Shown here one piece after another: positions 9,653 to 19,893 of a DNA stretch of 64,000 nucleotides; position 1 is the first letter of the stretch, and every line of letters starts with the position of its first letter. Made by a program: the position numbers and the translations under genes. Source of the stretch: Carnobacterium divergens DSM 20623 (GTDB lineage Bacteria; Bacillota; Bacilli; Lactobacillales; Carnobacteriaceae); the NCBI RefSeq assembly GCF_000744255.1, contig NZ_JQLO01000001.1, positions 1,674,001 through 1,738,000 on the forward strand. The letters run 5' to 3'. The notes beneath the pieces were generated by a model. It searched no databases, was not told where the DNA came from, and saw only the letters and a list, made by a program, of their open reading frames with translations.

Positions 9653-9681
9653 AGTATAGCATGGATTTATTTATAATACAA
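9653..9681 (-). promoter_or_regulatory. Sigma-A promoter of csp
   Basis: The minus strand reads TTGTAT, 17 bases, TATACT (-35 at 9676-9681, -10 at 9653-9658). The predicted start is near 9646, leaving a leader of about 105 bases before the csp ATG. Confidence 0.8.
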
Positions 9682-9787
9682 GCGATTTTAACTACTTTTT
9701 GTAAAATAATAAAAAAAATAGTGGATTTTTTTATTTAAATGGAATTTTGATTATAATATTTAATTATGAAAGAGTATTATTTAAGAA

Positions 9788-9826
9788 TAAAAAAGAAAGC
9801 CTTCCTTTTACAGAACAGGCTTTCTA
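9788..9826 (-). terminator. Rho-independent terminator of the LPXTG protein gene
   Basis: AGAAAGCCT pairs with AGGCTTTCT around a 14-base loop, and a run of A on the plus strand gives the T tract for the minus-strand transcript. Confidence 0.75.
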
Positions 9827-9835
9827 TCTATTTTA

Positions 9836-11815
9836 TTATGAACGCTTTTTAACTCCTACTAGTCCAATCATCCCAATGAATGAACTAATTGCCAACCAAA
9901 AACTAGACTTGCTCTTAGTTTCTCCTGTTTGAGGGAGCGTTTCTGTTTTAGAAGTTGTTGCCTCTGGAAGAACATTTGGTTTTTGATTTGCTATCGGCGT
10001 TCCTTGATCCGCTGGTTTTTTTGGATTAATCGGTGCCACTGGTTGCGTTGGATCTTCTGGTTTAGGCTCTGCTTTTTTATTTATTGAAAATTTACCTTTG
10101 GAAGTATCCGTTAAGCCTTCTGGAGTAGTCTCTGTAAACGCAACCGTATAGTCACCATCGGCTAAGGCATCCATTTCTGATTGCGGAACTTTCCCACCTG
10201 TTCCTGAAGCTACTGGTTTGCCTTCTTTATCATAAATCACCCAGCCTAAGCTTGATTCAGGATGTTTTTGTGTTCCTGTTATGGATTCTGGGTTGACTGT
10301 TTTATCAACAGTCGTTGTTGTTTCTGGATGACGCAATTTAAATTCGTCTGATGAAGAATGCGTTAAGCCTTCTGGGCTTGTTTCAGTAAATTTAACTTTA
10401 TAGTCACCATCTTTTAAACCTTCAATTTCGGATAAAGGGACTTCATTCCCCACTCCAGATGCTACTGTCTTACCGTCACTATCATAAATGACCCACTCAA
10501 GACTTGATTCCGGTAATTTTTGTGTACCCGTTACGGATGCTGGATTTACTGGTTTATCAACTATTGTTGTTGTTTCTGGTCGACGAATTTCAAATGTATC
10601 AGATGAACTATGAGTATCACCATCTGTACTTGTTTCGGTAAACTCAATTTTATAATCGCCATTTTCTAACTCTTTCATTTCTGATGACGAGACTTCGCTT
10701 CCTATTCCAGACGCTATCGGTTTCCCGTCCTTATCATAAATGACCCAACCTAAGCTTGAGTCTGGTAATTTTTGAGTACCAGTTAGTGATTCTGGATTAA
10801 TTGGCTTATCGACTGTTGTAGTTGATTCTGGACGACGAATTTTAAATTCACCAGAAGAGGTATCTGATATTGCTTCTGGGCTCATTTCAGTGAATTTAAC
10901 TGTATACTCCCCATCTGCTAAAGCATTAATTTCGGCAAATGGTACTTCATTACCTGAACCTGTTGCTATCGGCTGATTATTTTTGTCGTAGATAGTCCAT
11001 GTTAACTCTGAATTCTCTATTTTTTTTGTCCCAGTTAATGATTCTGGATTAATTGGTCGATCCACAAGCGTCGTTGATTCTGGATGACGAAGCTCAAAAT
11101 TGTCATTGGTTTTATTTGTTAAAGGATTGCCATGCATGGTTTTACCTGTAACCGTTGTTTCAATCGTATACTTGCCATCCCCTAAAGTTTGCATCTGTTC
11201 AGGCGTTACATCACCCGTTCCTTCTAAAATGAAGCCATTCTCACCTTTAATCACCCACTCAATAACTGCTCCTTCTTTCGCTGAGGAATGATCAACTGAG
11301 ATTGGGTTGTACTTTCCATGAATTCCATTAATGGTTAAATTAATGTCGATAGATTCTTTGTTGACTTGAACAAGAGTTGTATTTGGTCTAACCGGAGCAC
11401 CTATAAATTTTTCTATAGATACCTCAACATAGTAAATACCATCTGAATAAGTAGATAAGTCAATTACTGTATTATTTGTGTAATCTCCTGTATAAATAGC
11501 TGGTACCGAAAAATGCTCATCATAAATCGCGTAACTCATTGGTCCAGTATTATCTCCCTTATAATCAACTTGAAGAGAGTTTCCTTGATCTACTATAAAC
11601 ATCGCGTTACTAAATGACATGTAATATCCATCATTAGCTGTCAAAAACCATTCTCCAAAAGTATCAAGTCCACTACCACCTATACCTTCATATAGTAATG
11701 GATATGAACTTGAATTTGAACCAGATTCTCCTTCAGCATCTACTTGATTAGGAATATTTAACCCTATCAGCAGTCCACTAAATAAAACTAAACTCCCTAA
11801 ATATTGCTTTTTCAT
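9836..11815 (-). CDS. LPXTG cell-wall-anchored protein with four 84-residue repeats
   Basis: A 659-residue sortase-anchored surface protein. It has a signal peptide of about 27 residues (hydrophobic LGSLVLFSGLLIGL, then QVDA), a unique N-terminal region (about 28-245), and four tandem 84-residue modules (about 246-581). A Pro/Lys-rich wall-spanning linker follows (KPEDPTQPVAPINPKKP). The C-terminus is LPQTG (627-631), a hydrophobic segment and a KKRS tail. Each module begins ETTTxVDKPVNPxSxTGTQK and contains a WxIYDKxGxPxASGxGxEVP strand pattern and a conserved DGxYxVxFTETSPEG, which suggests a beta-sandwich. The unique region ends in a more divergent copy. The gene is monocistronic. No known adhesin or enzyme domain was recognised; an adhesive or spacer role is inferred from architecture only. 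Confidence 0.88.
   Translation of the reverse strand: MKKQYLGSLVLFSGLLIGLNIPNQVDAEGESGSNSSSYPLLYEGIGGSGLDTFGEWFLTANDGYYMSFSNAMFIVDQGNSLQVDYKGDNTGPMSYAIYDEHFSVPAIYTGDYTNNTVIDLSTYSDGIYYVEVSIEKFIGAPVRPNTTLVQVNKESIDINLTINGIHGKYNPISVDHSSAKEGAVIEWVIKGENGFILEGTGDVTPEQMQTLGDGKYTIETTVTGKTMHGNPLTNKTNDNFELRHPESTTLVDRPINPESLTGTKKIENSELTWTIYDKNNQPIATGSGNEVPFAEINALADGEYTVKFTEMSPEAISDTSSGEFKIRRPESTTTVDKPINPESLTGTQKLPDSSLGWVIYDKDGKPIASGIGSEVSSSEMKELENGDYKIEFTETSTDGDTHSSSDTFEIRRPETTTIVDKPVNPASVTGTQKLPESSLEWVIYDSDGKTVASGVGNEVPLSEIEGLKDGDYKVKFTETSPEGLTHSSSDEFKLRHPETTTTVDKTVNPESITGTQKHPESSLGWVIYDKEGKPVASGTGGKVPQSEMDALADGDYTVAFTETTPEGLTDTSKGKFSINKKAEPKPEDPTQPVAPINPKKPADQGTPIANQKPNVLPEATTSKTETLPQTGETKSKSSFWLAISSFIGMIGLVGVKKRS
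10073..11080 (-). repeat. Four tandem 252-bp repeats inside the LPXTG protein gene
   Basis: The TGTACCCGTTA-like segment recurs near 10280, 10532, 10784 and 11036, exactly 252 bp apart, giving four in-frame 84-codon units. Copies have diverged at many positions, so recombination between them is not very recent. The exact period keeps the reading frame if copy number changes. Confidence 0.9.
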
Positions 11816-11887
11816 AAAATTATATTCTCCTTCATTAAGTGATTTTTTACAGACATTTTTTGTCTACAAATTCATTTCGTAAAGAAA

Positions 11888-11893
11888 ATTATA
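11888..11893 (-). promoter_or_regulatory. Extended -10 promoter of the LPXTG protein gene
   Basis: The minus strand reads TGTTATAAT, an extended -10 hexamer, about 73 bases upstream of the start codon. No clear -35 is seen. The leader contains a small AGACA/TGTCT hairpin. Confidence 0.6.
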
Positions 11894-12082
11894 ACACATT
11901 GAATTTAATTTTTATTTTTTACTTTTTCTTTAGTTACAGGCATAAGTTGAACATTATCTTTACTCGTAAAATCTTTTTTATACGCGGTAAGAACACTAAT
12001 AATGGGAATTAATATGTTTTAAAATACAACTCACATTATAGTAAACTTTGAGGTCTACTCATCATTTAAATATCTTTTTTTA
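11894..12082. other. Intergenic region between eno terminator and LPXTG promoter
   Basis: This AT-rich stretch between the eno terminator and the surface-protein promoter holds no ORF with a ribosome site and no recognised RNA. The minus-strand T and A tracts upstream of the -10 could act as an UP element. Nothing else is seen. Confidence 0.5.
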
Positions 12083-12128
12083 GCTAAAAAAAGATCCACC
12101 TTGTTTAATTAAACAAAGTGGATCTTTT
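12083..12128 (-). terminator. Rho-independent terminator of the glycolytic operon (after eno)
   Basis: A long stem (AAAAGATCCAC pairing with GTGGATCTTTT, extended inward by TTGTTTAATTAAACAA) is followed on the minus strand by T-rich sequence. It ends the cggR-gap-pgk-tpiA-gpmI-eno unit. Confidence 0.9.
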
Positions 12129-12164
12129 CAAATTGCAATGAATGTTCATTACAATGAATAAAAA

Positions 12165-13481
<1,317 letters not shown>

Positions 13482-13523
13482 TCAATAATTTTTTAGTGCC
13501 AAGGCGCATTCGTCCTTAGCTAC

Positions 13524-13552
13524 ATTTTAGTCAATTTTATCAATAGTTGCAA
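13524..13552 (-). promoter_or_regulatory. Internal promoter in front of eno
   Basis: The minus strand reads TTGCAA, 17 bases, TAAAAT (13547-13552 and 13524-13529), in the gpmI-eno gap. Its position about 60 bases before the ATG fits an independent eno transcript. Confidence 0.6.
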
Positions 13553-13585
13553 TGAATTTCGTCAAATTCAAGGCAATCTTATCAA

Positions 13586-15114
13586 TTATTTTTGAATTAA
13601 GCTTTCGCCAGTCATTTCTGCTGGTTTTTTAACGCCTAATAAGTCTAACATTGTTGGTGCTACGTCTGCTAAGCGGCCGCCTTCACGTAATGTAACACCT
13701 TTTTTAGTAACGATTACAGGAACCGGTACAGTTGTGTGAGCTGTATGCGGTTTGCCTTCTGGCGTTGTCATTGTTTCTGAGTTTCCATGATCGGCAAAGA
13801 TGATTGCATAACCGCCTTTAGCAGTAATTGCATCCACTACGCGTCCTAAGTTTTCATCAACGGCTTCAATCGCTTTAATCGTTGGCTCTACCATACCAGA
13901 ATGTCCTACCATGTCTGGGTTAGCAAAGTTTAAAATAATCGCATCATGCTTATCTGCTTCAATATCAGCTACTAAAGCATCGGTTACTTCGTAAGCACTC
14001 ATTTCAGGTTGTAAATCGTAGGTTTCAACTTTAGGTGAGTTGATTAAAATACGATTTTCTCCTGGAAACTCTTCATTACGTCCACCGTTCATAAAGAACG
14101 TTACATGTGGATATTTTTCAGTTTCAGCGATACGTAATTGAGAAAGACCTTCGTTTGAAAGGACTTCACCAATCACATTTTTCATTTCGATTGGAGGAAA
14201 TGCTACGTCTGCAACAATACTTGGATTGTATAAAGTCATCGTTACAAATTTAACGTTTTCCGCACGAGCGCCACGTTCAAAGAATGTCCATTCTTGATCT
14301 GTAAACGCATTTGACAATTGAATGGCACGGTCTGGACGGAAGTTAAAGAATACAACAGCATCGTTGTCTTCAATTTTCCCAACCGGTTGTCCGTCATTTC
14401 CAATAATTGCTGGAACAACGAATTCATCCATTTTGCCTGCTGCATAAGAGTCTTCAATGACTGCTTCTGCTGAATCGAACATTTTACCAGTTCCGTGTGC
14501 AATTGCGTTATACGCTTGCTCCACACGTTCCCAACGTTTGTCACGATCCATTGCATAGAAACGGCCAGATACTGTAGCGATTTCGCCATAGTTCAAGTCA
14601 TTCATTGCATGTTGTAGTGTTTGAATATAACCTTTCGCTGAATCTGGTGCGACGTCACGACCATCTAAGAAAGCATGAACGTAAACATTTTTAACACCTT
14701 TTTCTTTAGCTGTTTTGATCAATGAAATTAAATGATTGATGTGGCTATGAACCCCACCATCAGATAAAAGACCAAATAAGTGTAAGCTAGAGTTATTTTC
14801 TTTTGTATGATCAAATGCACTGTTAATCGCTTTATTTTCTTGAAATTCACCGTCAACAATTGCTTTATCAATACGAGTTAAACTTTGATAAACGATACGT
14901 CCAGCACCAATATTGGTATGACCAACTTCTGAGTTTCCCATTTGTCCTTCTGGTAATCCAACATCAAGACCAGCAGCCTTAAGTTGACCATGCGGATAAG
15001 TTTCCCAGTAACGATCAAAGTTTGGTTTGTTCGCTAAAGCAACGGCATTTCCCACAGTTTCGTTACGCAACCCAAATCCATCAAGGATAATGATTGCAAC
15101 AGGTGATTTACTCA

Positions 15115-15115
<1 letters not shown>
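13586..15115 (-). CDS. gpmI: 2,3-bisphosphoglycerate-independent phosphoglycerate mutase
   Basis: Interconverts 3- and 2-phosphoglycerate through a phosphoserine intermediate, using two manganese ions. The 509-residue length is standard for iPGM. The alkaline-phosphatase fold is shown by the N-terminal [10 protein letters not shown], the phosphoserine loop [26 protein letters not shown], the FFNFRPDRA segment and the C-terminal metal site [10 protein letters not shown]. Its ATG overlaps the tpiA stop codon in TAATG, so translation is coupled. No cofactor-dependent gpmA is in this window. It lies between tpiA and eno, the same order as in Listeria and Bacillus. Confidence 0.98.
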
Positions 15116-15885
<770 letters not shown>

Positions 15886-15908
15886 TTAATTTTAATTTAA
15901 AATCAACA

Positions 15909-16136
15909 ATAGGTCTTCTTTCTGACCGAATGTGAATCATGCTTCTAAAGCGCTGAGGCGCCAAGAATCAAAACTTCTTTTCGAAAGCCACAGTTCGTTC
16001 TTTTAGACCGAATGTGAATCATGTTTCTAAGGCGCTGAAGCGCCAAGAATCAAAACTTCTTTTCGGAAGTCACAGTTCGTTCTTTCGGAACGAATGTGAA
16101 TCATGCTTCTAAGGTGCTGAGGCGCCAAGAATCATG
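15909..16136. repeat. 82-bp tandem repeat array in the pgk-tpiA intercistronic gap (about 2.7 copies)
   Basis: The string CGAATGTGAATCATG occurs at 15927, 16009 and 16091, exactly 82 bp apart. The intervening sequence is near identical, with a few mainly transition differences. The third copy stops at the end of pgk. Each unit contains an inverted repeat; in the second copy it is perfect, GGCGCT GA AGCGCC. A second short stem is AAGAA/TTCTT. The array lies wholly inside the predicted gap-pgk-tpiA mRNA, so it would be transcribed. No ORF with a ribosome site spans it, and it lacks the short spacer-repeat structure of CRISPR. The function is unknown. Confidence 0.9.
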
Positions 16137-16137
16137 A

Positions 16138-17322
16138 TTATTTATCAGAAATAGAATCCACGCCAGGTAATACTTTACCTTCTAGGTATTCTAGAGAAGC
16201 TCCGCCACCTGTTGAAATGTGTGTAAAGTCATCCGCAAAGCCTAATTGCATAGCTGCTGCTGCTGAATCTCCACCACCAATGATTGTTGTTGCGTCTTTT
16301 AATTTTGCAATTGCTTCACATACGCCGATGGTACCTTTAGCAAAGTTGCTCATTTCAAATACGCCCATTGGTCCGTTCCATACAACTGTTTTAGCGCCTT
16401 GTAATTCTTTTGTAAATAATTCAACTGTTTTTGGTCCTACGTCAAGTCCCATCATGTTAGCAGGAATTGCTTCGTGGATTTCAGTTGGAATATCATTACT
16501 GAATTCTGTCGCACATACAGAGTCAACTGGTAAAATCAATTTGCCGTTAGCAGATTCTAATAATGATTTTGCTAAGTCGATTTTATCTGTTTCTACTAAT
16601 GATTTACCAATTTCTTTTCCTTGAGCAGCGTAGAATGTATAAGTCATTCCTCCACCAACAAGAACTTTGTCAGCAACCTTTAATAGATTTTCGATAACGC
16701 CAATTTTATCAGAAACTTTTGCGCCACCAAGAATTGCCACTAAAGGACGATCTGGGTTTTCAACAACGCCACCGATAAATTTGATTTCTTTTTCCATTAG
16801 GAAACCAGCTGCTGATTCTAAGTTAGAAGCAATTCCAACGTTAGAAGCATGAGCGCGGTGAGCTGTACCAAATGCGTCATTTACAAAAACGTCGCCTAGT
16901 GAAGCCCAATATTTACCTAATTCTGAATCATTTTTACTTTCTTTCTTGCCATCAATGTCTTCAAAGCGAGTGTTTTCAAACATAACCACTTCGCCATCTT
17001 TCATATCAGCAATAGCTTTTTCTAATTCAGCTCCACGAGTTTCAGGAACGAATGTTACAGGTTTGCCTAATAATTCGCTTAGACGTTCTGCAACTGGACG
17101 CAATGTTTTGTCTGCTTTGTCTTCTTCTGTTTTAACTTTACCTAAATGAGAGAAAACAATGACTTTACCATTTTTTTCAAGAATGTATTCAAGTGTTGGA
17201 AGTGCAGCAACGATACGGTTGTCGTTAGTAATAACGCCATCTTTCATTGGTACGTTAAAATCAGCACGAACTAGTACTTTTTTATCTTTTAAATCTAAAT
17301 CAGTAACAACTTTTTTAGCCAT
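16138..17322 (-). CDS. pgk: Phosphoglycerate kinase
   Basis: Transfers phosphate from 1,3-bisphosphoglycerate to ADP, making the first glycolytic ATP. The 394-residue length is standard. Visible motifs are [40 protein letters not shown] (substrate side), [13 protein letters not shown], the WNGPMGVFE nucleotide region and the glycine-rich GGGDSAAA and [14 protein letters not shown] at the C-terminus. Third gene of the operon; the stop codon abuts the 82-bp repeat array. The start follows GGAGG. Confidence 0.98.
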   Translation of the reverse strand: MAKKVVTDLDLKDKKVLVRADFNVPMKDGVITNDNRIVAALPTLEYILEKNGKVIVFSHLGKVKTEEDKADKTLRPVAERLSELLGKPVTFVPETRGAELEKAIADMKDGEVVMFENTRFEDIDGKKESKNDSELGKYWASLGDVFVNDAFGTAHRAHASNVGIASNLESAAGFLMEKEIKFIGGVVENPDRPLVAILGGAKVSDKIGVIENLLKVADKVLVGGGMTYTFYAAQGKEIGKSLVETDKIDLAKSLLESANGKLILPVDSVCATEFSNDIPTEIHEAIPANMMGLDVGPKTVELFTKELQGAKTVVWNGPMGVFEMSNFAKGTIGVCEAIAKLKDATTIIGGGDSAAAAMQLGFADDFTHISTGGGASLEYLEGKVLPGVDSISDK

Positions 17323-17358
17323 GAGAGAAGCCTCCTATTGTTTATTAAAGACATAAAG

Positions 17359-17389
17359 AAAAGCGGGAAGCGCGAAGCTCCCCGCTTTT
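17359..17389 (-). terminator. GC-rich hairpin between gap and pgk (attenuator or mRNA-processing element)
   Basis: AAAAGCGGG pairs with CCCGCTTTT and is extended inward by AGC/GCT. On the minus strand the trailing sequence is TTTTCTTTATG, a short interrupted T tract, so termination would be partial at most. Such a stem can also protect the upstream gap mRNA from 3' decay, which would favour high gap expression. Confidence 0.6.
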
Positions 17390-17430
17390 CAAAAATGTCA
17401 GAATATGCACATTTTAAAATTAAGAAATAA

Positions 17431-18435
17431 TTAACCTAATTTTGCAAAGTATTCTAAAGTACGGATAAGTTGTGCAGTGTATGACATTTCGTTGTCATAC
17501 CAAGCAACAGTTTTAACTAATTGGTGATCTCCAACAGTCATAACTTTAGTTTGAGTTTCGTCAAATAATGAACCGAAAGTCATACCAACGATATCAGAAG
17601 AAACGATTGCATCAGTATTGTAACCAAATGATTCATTTGCAGCAGCTTTCATTGCAGCATTTACTTCTTCAACTGTAACTTTTTTGTCTAATACAGTTAC
17701 TAATTCAGTTAATGAACCAGTAGCAACAGGAACACGTTGAGCAGCTCCGTCTAATTTACCTTGTAATGAAGGTAATACTAAACCGATTGCTTTAGCAGCA
17801 CCAGTTGTATTAGGAACGATGTTTTCTGCAGCAGCACGTGCACGACGGAAATCTCCACCTGGGTGAGGACCATCAAGAGTCATTTGGTCACCTGTGTAAG
17901 CGTGGATTGTAGTCATAAGACCTTCAACAACACCAAATTTTTCTTCTAATACTTGTGCCATTGGAGCTAAACAGTTAGTAGTACATGAAGCACCTGAGAT
18001 AACTGTTTCAGAACCATCTAAGATTTCATGGTTTACGTTGTAAACGATTGTTTTCATGTCGCCTGATGCAGGAGCAGAAATAACAACACGTTTAGCGCCA
18101 GCTTTTAAGTGTAATTCAGCTTTTTCTTGAGTTGTAAAGAAACCAGTACATTCAAGAACAATCTCAACACCAAGTTCGCCCCATGGAAGTTCTTCAGGGT
18201 TACGGTTAGCAAGAACTTTTACTTCTTTACCGTTAACATTGAAATAACCATCATGAACTTCAACGTCACCGTCGAAACGTCCTTGAGTTGTATCATATTT
18301 TAATAAATGAGCCAACATTTTTGCGTCTGTTAAGTCATTGATTGCAACAACTTCAATACCTTCTACTGCTTGGATGCGACGGAAAGCTAAACGTCCAATA
18401 CGTCCAAAACCATTAATACCTACTTTTACTGTCAT
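17431..18435 (-). CDS. gap: Glyceraldehyde-3-phosphate dehydrogenase, type I (NAD)
   Basis: Oxidises and phosphorylates glyceraldehyde 3-phosphate to 1,3-bisphosphoglycerate with NAD. The 334 residues begin with the Rossmann motif [13 protein letters not shown]; the signature [10 protein letters not shown] holds the catalytic Cys near residue 151, and HAYTGDQ holds the catalytic His. The NDLTD stretch after the second strand is typical of NAD-preferring glycolytic GAPDH rather than the gluconeogenic GapB. It follows cggR by 43 bp behind a GGAGG site and is the first structural gene under CggR control. Confidence 0.97.
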   Translation of the reverse strand: MTVKVGINGFGRIGRLAFRRIQAVEGIEVVAINDLTDAKMLAHLLKYDTTQGRFDGDVEVHDGYFNVNGKEVKVLANRNPEELPWGELGVEIVLECTGFFTTQEKAELHLKAGAKRVVISAPASGDMKTIVYNVNHEILDGSETVISGASCTTNCLAPMAQVLEEKFGVVEGLMTTIHAYTGDQMTLDGPHPGGDFRRARAAAENIVPNTTGAAKAIGLVLPSLQGKLDGAAQRVPVATGSLTELVTVLDKKVTVEEVNAAMKAAANESFGYNTDAIVSSDIVGMTFGSLFDETQTKVMTVGDHQLVKTVAWYDNEMSYTAQLIRTLEYFAKLG

Positions 18436-18478
18436 AACTAGATTTCCTCCTTTAGGAATTCTTGATTTATTATTTATT

Positions 18479-19519
18479 TTAAAGGGTTACCCCTTTTAAA
18501 ATCTGGTTAGCTGCACCTTCGTCTGTAATCAACCATGTTTGACTTGGTGCGTTTTTCATATAAGCTTCTATTGCTGTTGCTTTTGACCTTCCACCAGCGA
18601 TTGCCAGTACACAAGGAATCTTGGCTAAATCTTTCAATTGTAACCCGATGCGTGGAATTTTATAGACCACTTCACCAGCCTTGTTAAAGAAATATCCAAA
18701 AGCTTCACCAACTGCAGCTTGTTCTTTAATCAGAGCTAGAGCTTCTTCACTCATTCCTCTGCGTTCTGCCATTAGTTTGGCATCTCCAATACTGTGTAAC
18801 ACACATTTAGCCTTTGTGACCATTTTTAAAGTGTTGAAAACAGCTGGTTCTTGGAGTAATGGTTTATACGTTTCTTCACTGACTTGTTCTGGCACGTATA
18901 AAACTCGATTTTCGCCACCTGTATTTTCAGCCATTTGAGAACTTATCGTATTCGCTTGAATATTCACAGCTTCTCCAATGCCTCCTCTTGCAGGGACAAA
19001 GATCAGATGTCGATCGTTGGACAAAGCTTTTGTCATTTGGTCTGCAACCTTTGCCATTGTCGTTCCACCCATAACGGCAATAATATTGTCGCCACTTGGC
19101 AGTAGAAAATCCAATGATTCTGATGTTGCATGCCCTAATTCTTCCATGACTTTCCTTTGTTCTTCACTATCGCCTGAGACAATTATGCAATGTTCTATTT
19201 GGAAATAAGTAGCCAATTCCTTTTCTTTTTCCCGCATTCCTAAAAGTTGTCCCATCATTTGATCTAACTCATGATAGACGTCTTCCCCAGTAACGGTTAA
19301 CTCCATTCCTACCTTTGAAGTTTTAATAATGTTTTGCTTTTTTAAAAAATCTGTTTCAGTACGTAAAACACGTTCTGTTACATTCATTTTCCCAGCTAAA
19401 ACACGTCTACCGACTGGCCCCAACAAATAGATATTGCGCAAAATCTGATACCGTTCTCTAAGAGTCTCCATAATATCAGGTGCTACTTTTTCAATAATAG
19501 ATAATACATCTTGCTGCAT
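18479..19519 (-). CDS. cggR: Central glycolytic genes regulator CggR (SorC/DeoR-type repressor)
   Basis: Represses the gap operon; in Bacillus subtilis, where it is characterised, fructose 1,6-bisphosphate relieves it. It has 346 residues. The N-terminal HTH region (about 1-90) includes [27 protein letters not shown]. The C-terminal SorC sugar-phosphate-binding domain carries [26 protein letters not shown] and [15 protein letters not shown]. First gene of the operon, so it is autoregulated. Its 170-base leader contains two GGTC/CGAC elements 20 bp apart, placed downstream of the promoter as in B. subtilis. Confidence 0.95.
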   Translation of the reverse strand: MQQDVLSIIEKVAPDIMETLRERYQILRNIYLLGPVGRRVLAGKMNVTERVLRTETDFLKKQNIIKTSKVGMELTVTGEDVYHELDQMMGQLLGMREKEKELATYFQIEHCIIVSGDSEEQRKVMEELGHATSESLDFLLPSGDNIIAVMGGTTMAKVADQMTKALSNDRHLIFVPARGGIGEAVNIQANTISSQMAENTGGENRVLYVPEQVSEETYKPLLQEPAVFNTLKMVTKAKCVLHSIGDAKLMAERRGMSEEALALIKEQAAVGEAFGYFFNKAGEVVYKIPRIGLQLKDLAKIPCVLAIAGGRSKATAIEAYMKNAPSQTWLITDEGAANQILKGVTL

Positions 19520-19540
19520 AAGAGTGCCTCTTTCTTCCTT

Positions 19541-19576
19541 GGTCGTTTAATGACCATGTAAGTCGTTTCGCGACCC
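19541..19576 (-). promoter_or_regulatory. Candidate CggR operator: two direct elements 20 bp apart
   Basis: The minus strand carries GGTCGCGAAACGAC (19562-19575) and GGTCATTAAACGAC (19542-19555), starting exactly 20 bp apart. They lie 22-56 bases upstream of the cggR start and downstream of the promoter. Position and two-element architecture match the known CggR operator; binding here is inferred. Confidence 0.75.
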
Positions 19577-19695
19577 TGAGTGCTTAAAAAAATGAAGAGA
19601 TCCTTAATGAAACAAAAACATTCATTTGACTGTCTGTAGGTTTGTTGTCATTTGTCGCAGTATTTCGCCTACCGCTTCCATCTCTTACACTAATC

Positions 19696-19724
19696 ATTTT
19701 AACAGCTTACAAGCTATCTTTCAA
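19696..19724 (-). promoter_or_regulatory. Sigma-A promoter of the cggR-gap operon
   Basis: The minus strand reads TTGAAA, 17 bases, TAAAAT (-35 at 19719-19724, -10 at 19696-19701). The transcript would begin near 19690 with a leader of about 170 bases containing the CggR operator. A weak catabolite-responsive-element-like core, TGGAAGCGGT, lies just downstream at 19671-19680; it matches the first ten positions only. Confidence 0.8.
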
Positions 19725-19841
19725 CTATAAAGTGCTTATTTTTCTATTCCTAAAAAAAATATTAATTTTTGTGTCTATCTTGTGACTAAATTATTTTGTT
19801 TCTTTATAACTTAATTCTTGTTTTGTAATTAAGTCTAAAAT

Positions 19842-19892
19842 AAAAACCTGTTTCTTCTTATAACATAGAATAAAAAAATCCACAGGTTTTTT
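19842..19892 (-). terminator. Probable terminator after rpoN
   Basis: AAAAACCTGT and ACAGGTTTTT pair across a loop of about 30 bases, with A/T-rich flanks on both sides. It directly follows the rpoN stop codon. The long loop lowers confidence. Confidence 0.6.
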
Positions 19893-19893
19893 A

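Noticed and set aside
15909-16136. Possible CRISPR array
   Set aside because: The period is 82 bp with near-identical sequence across the whole unit and no unique spacers; there are no cas genes.
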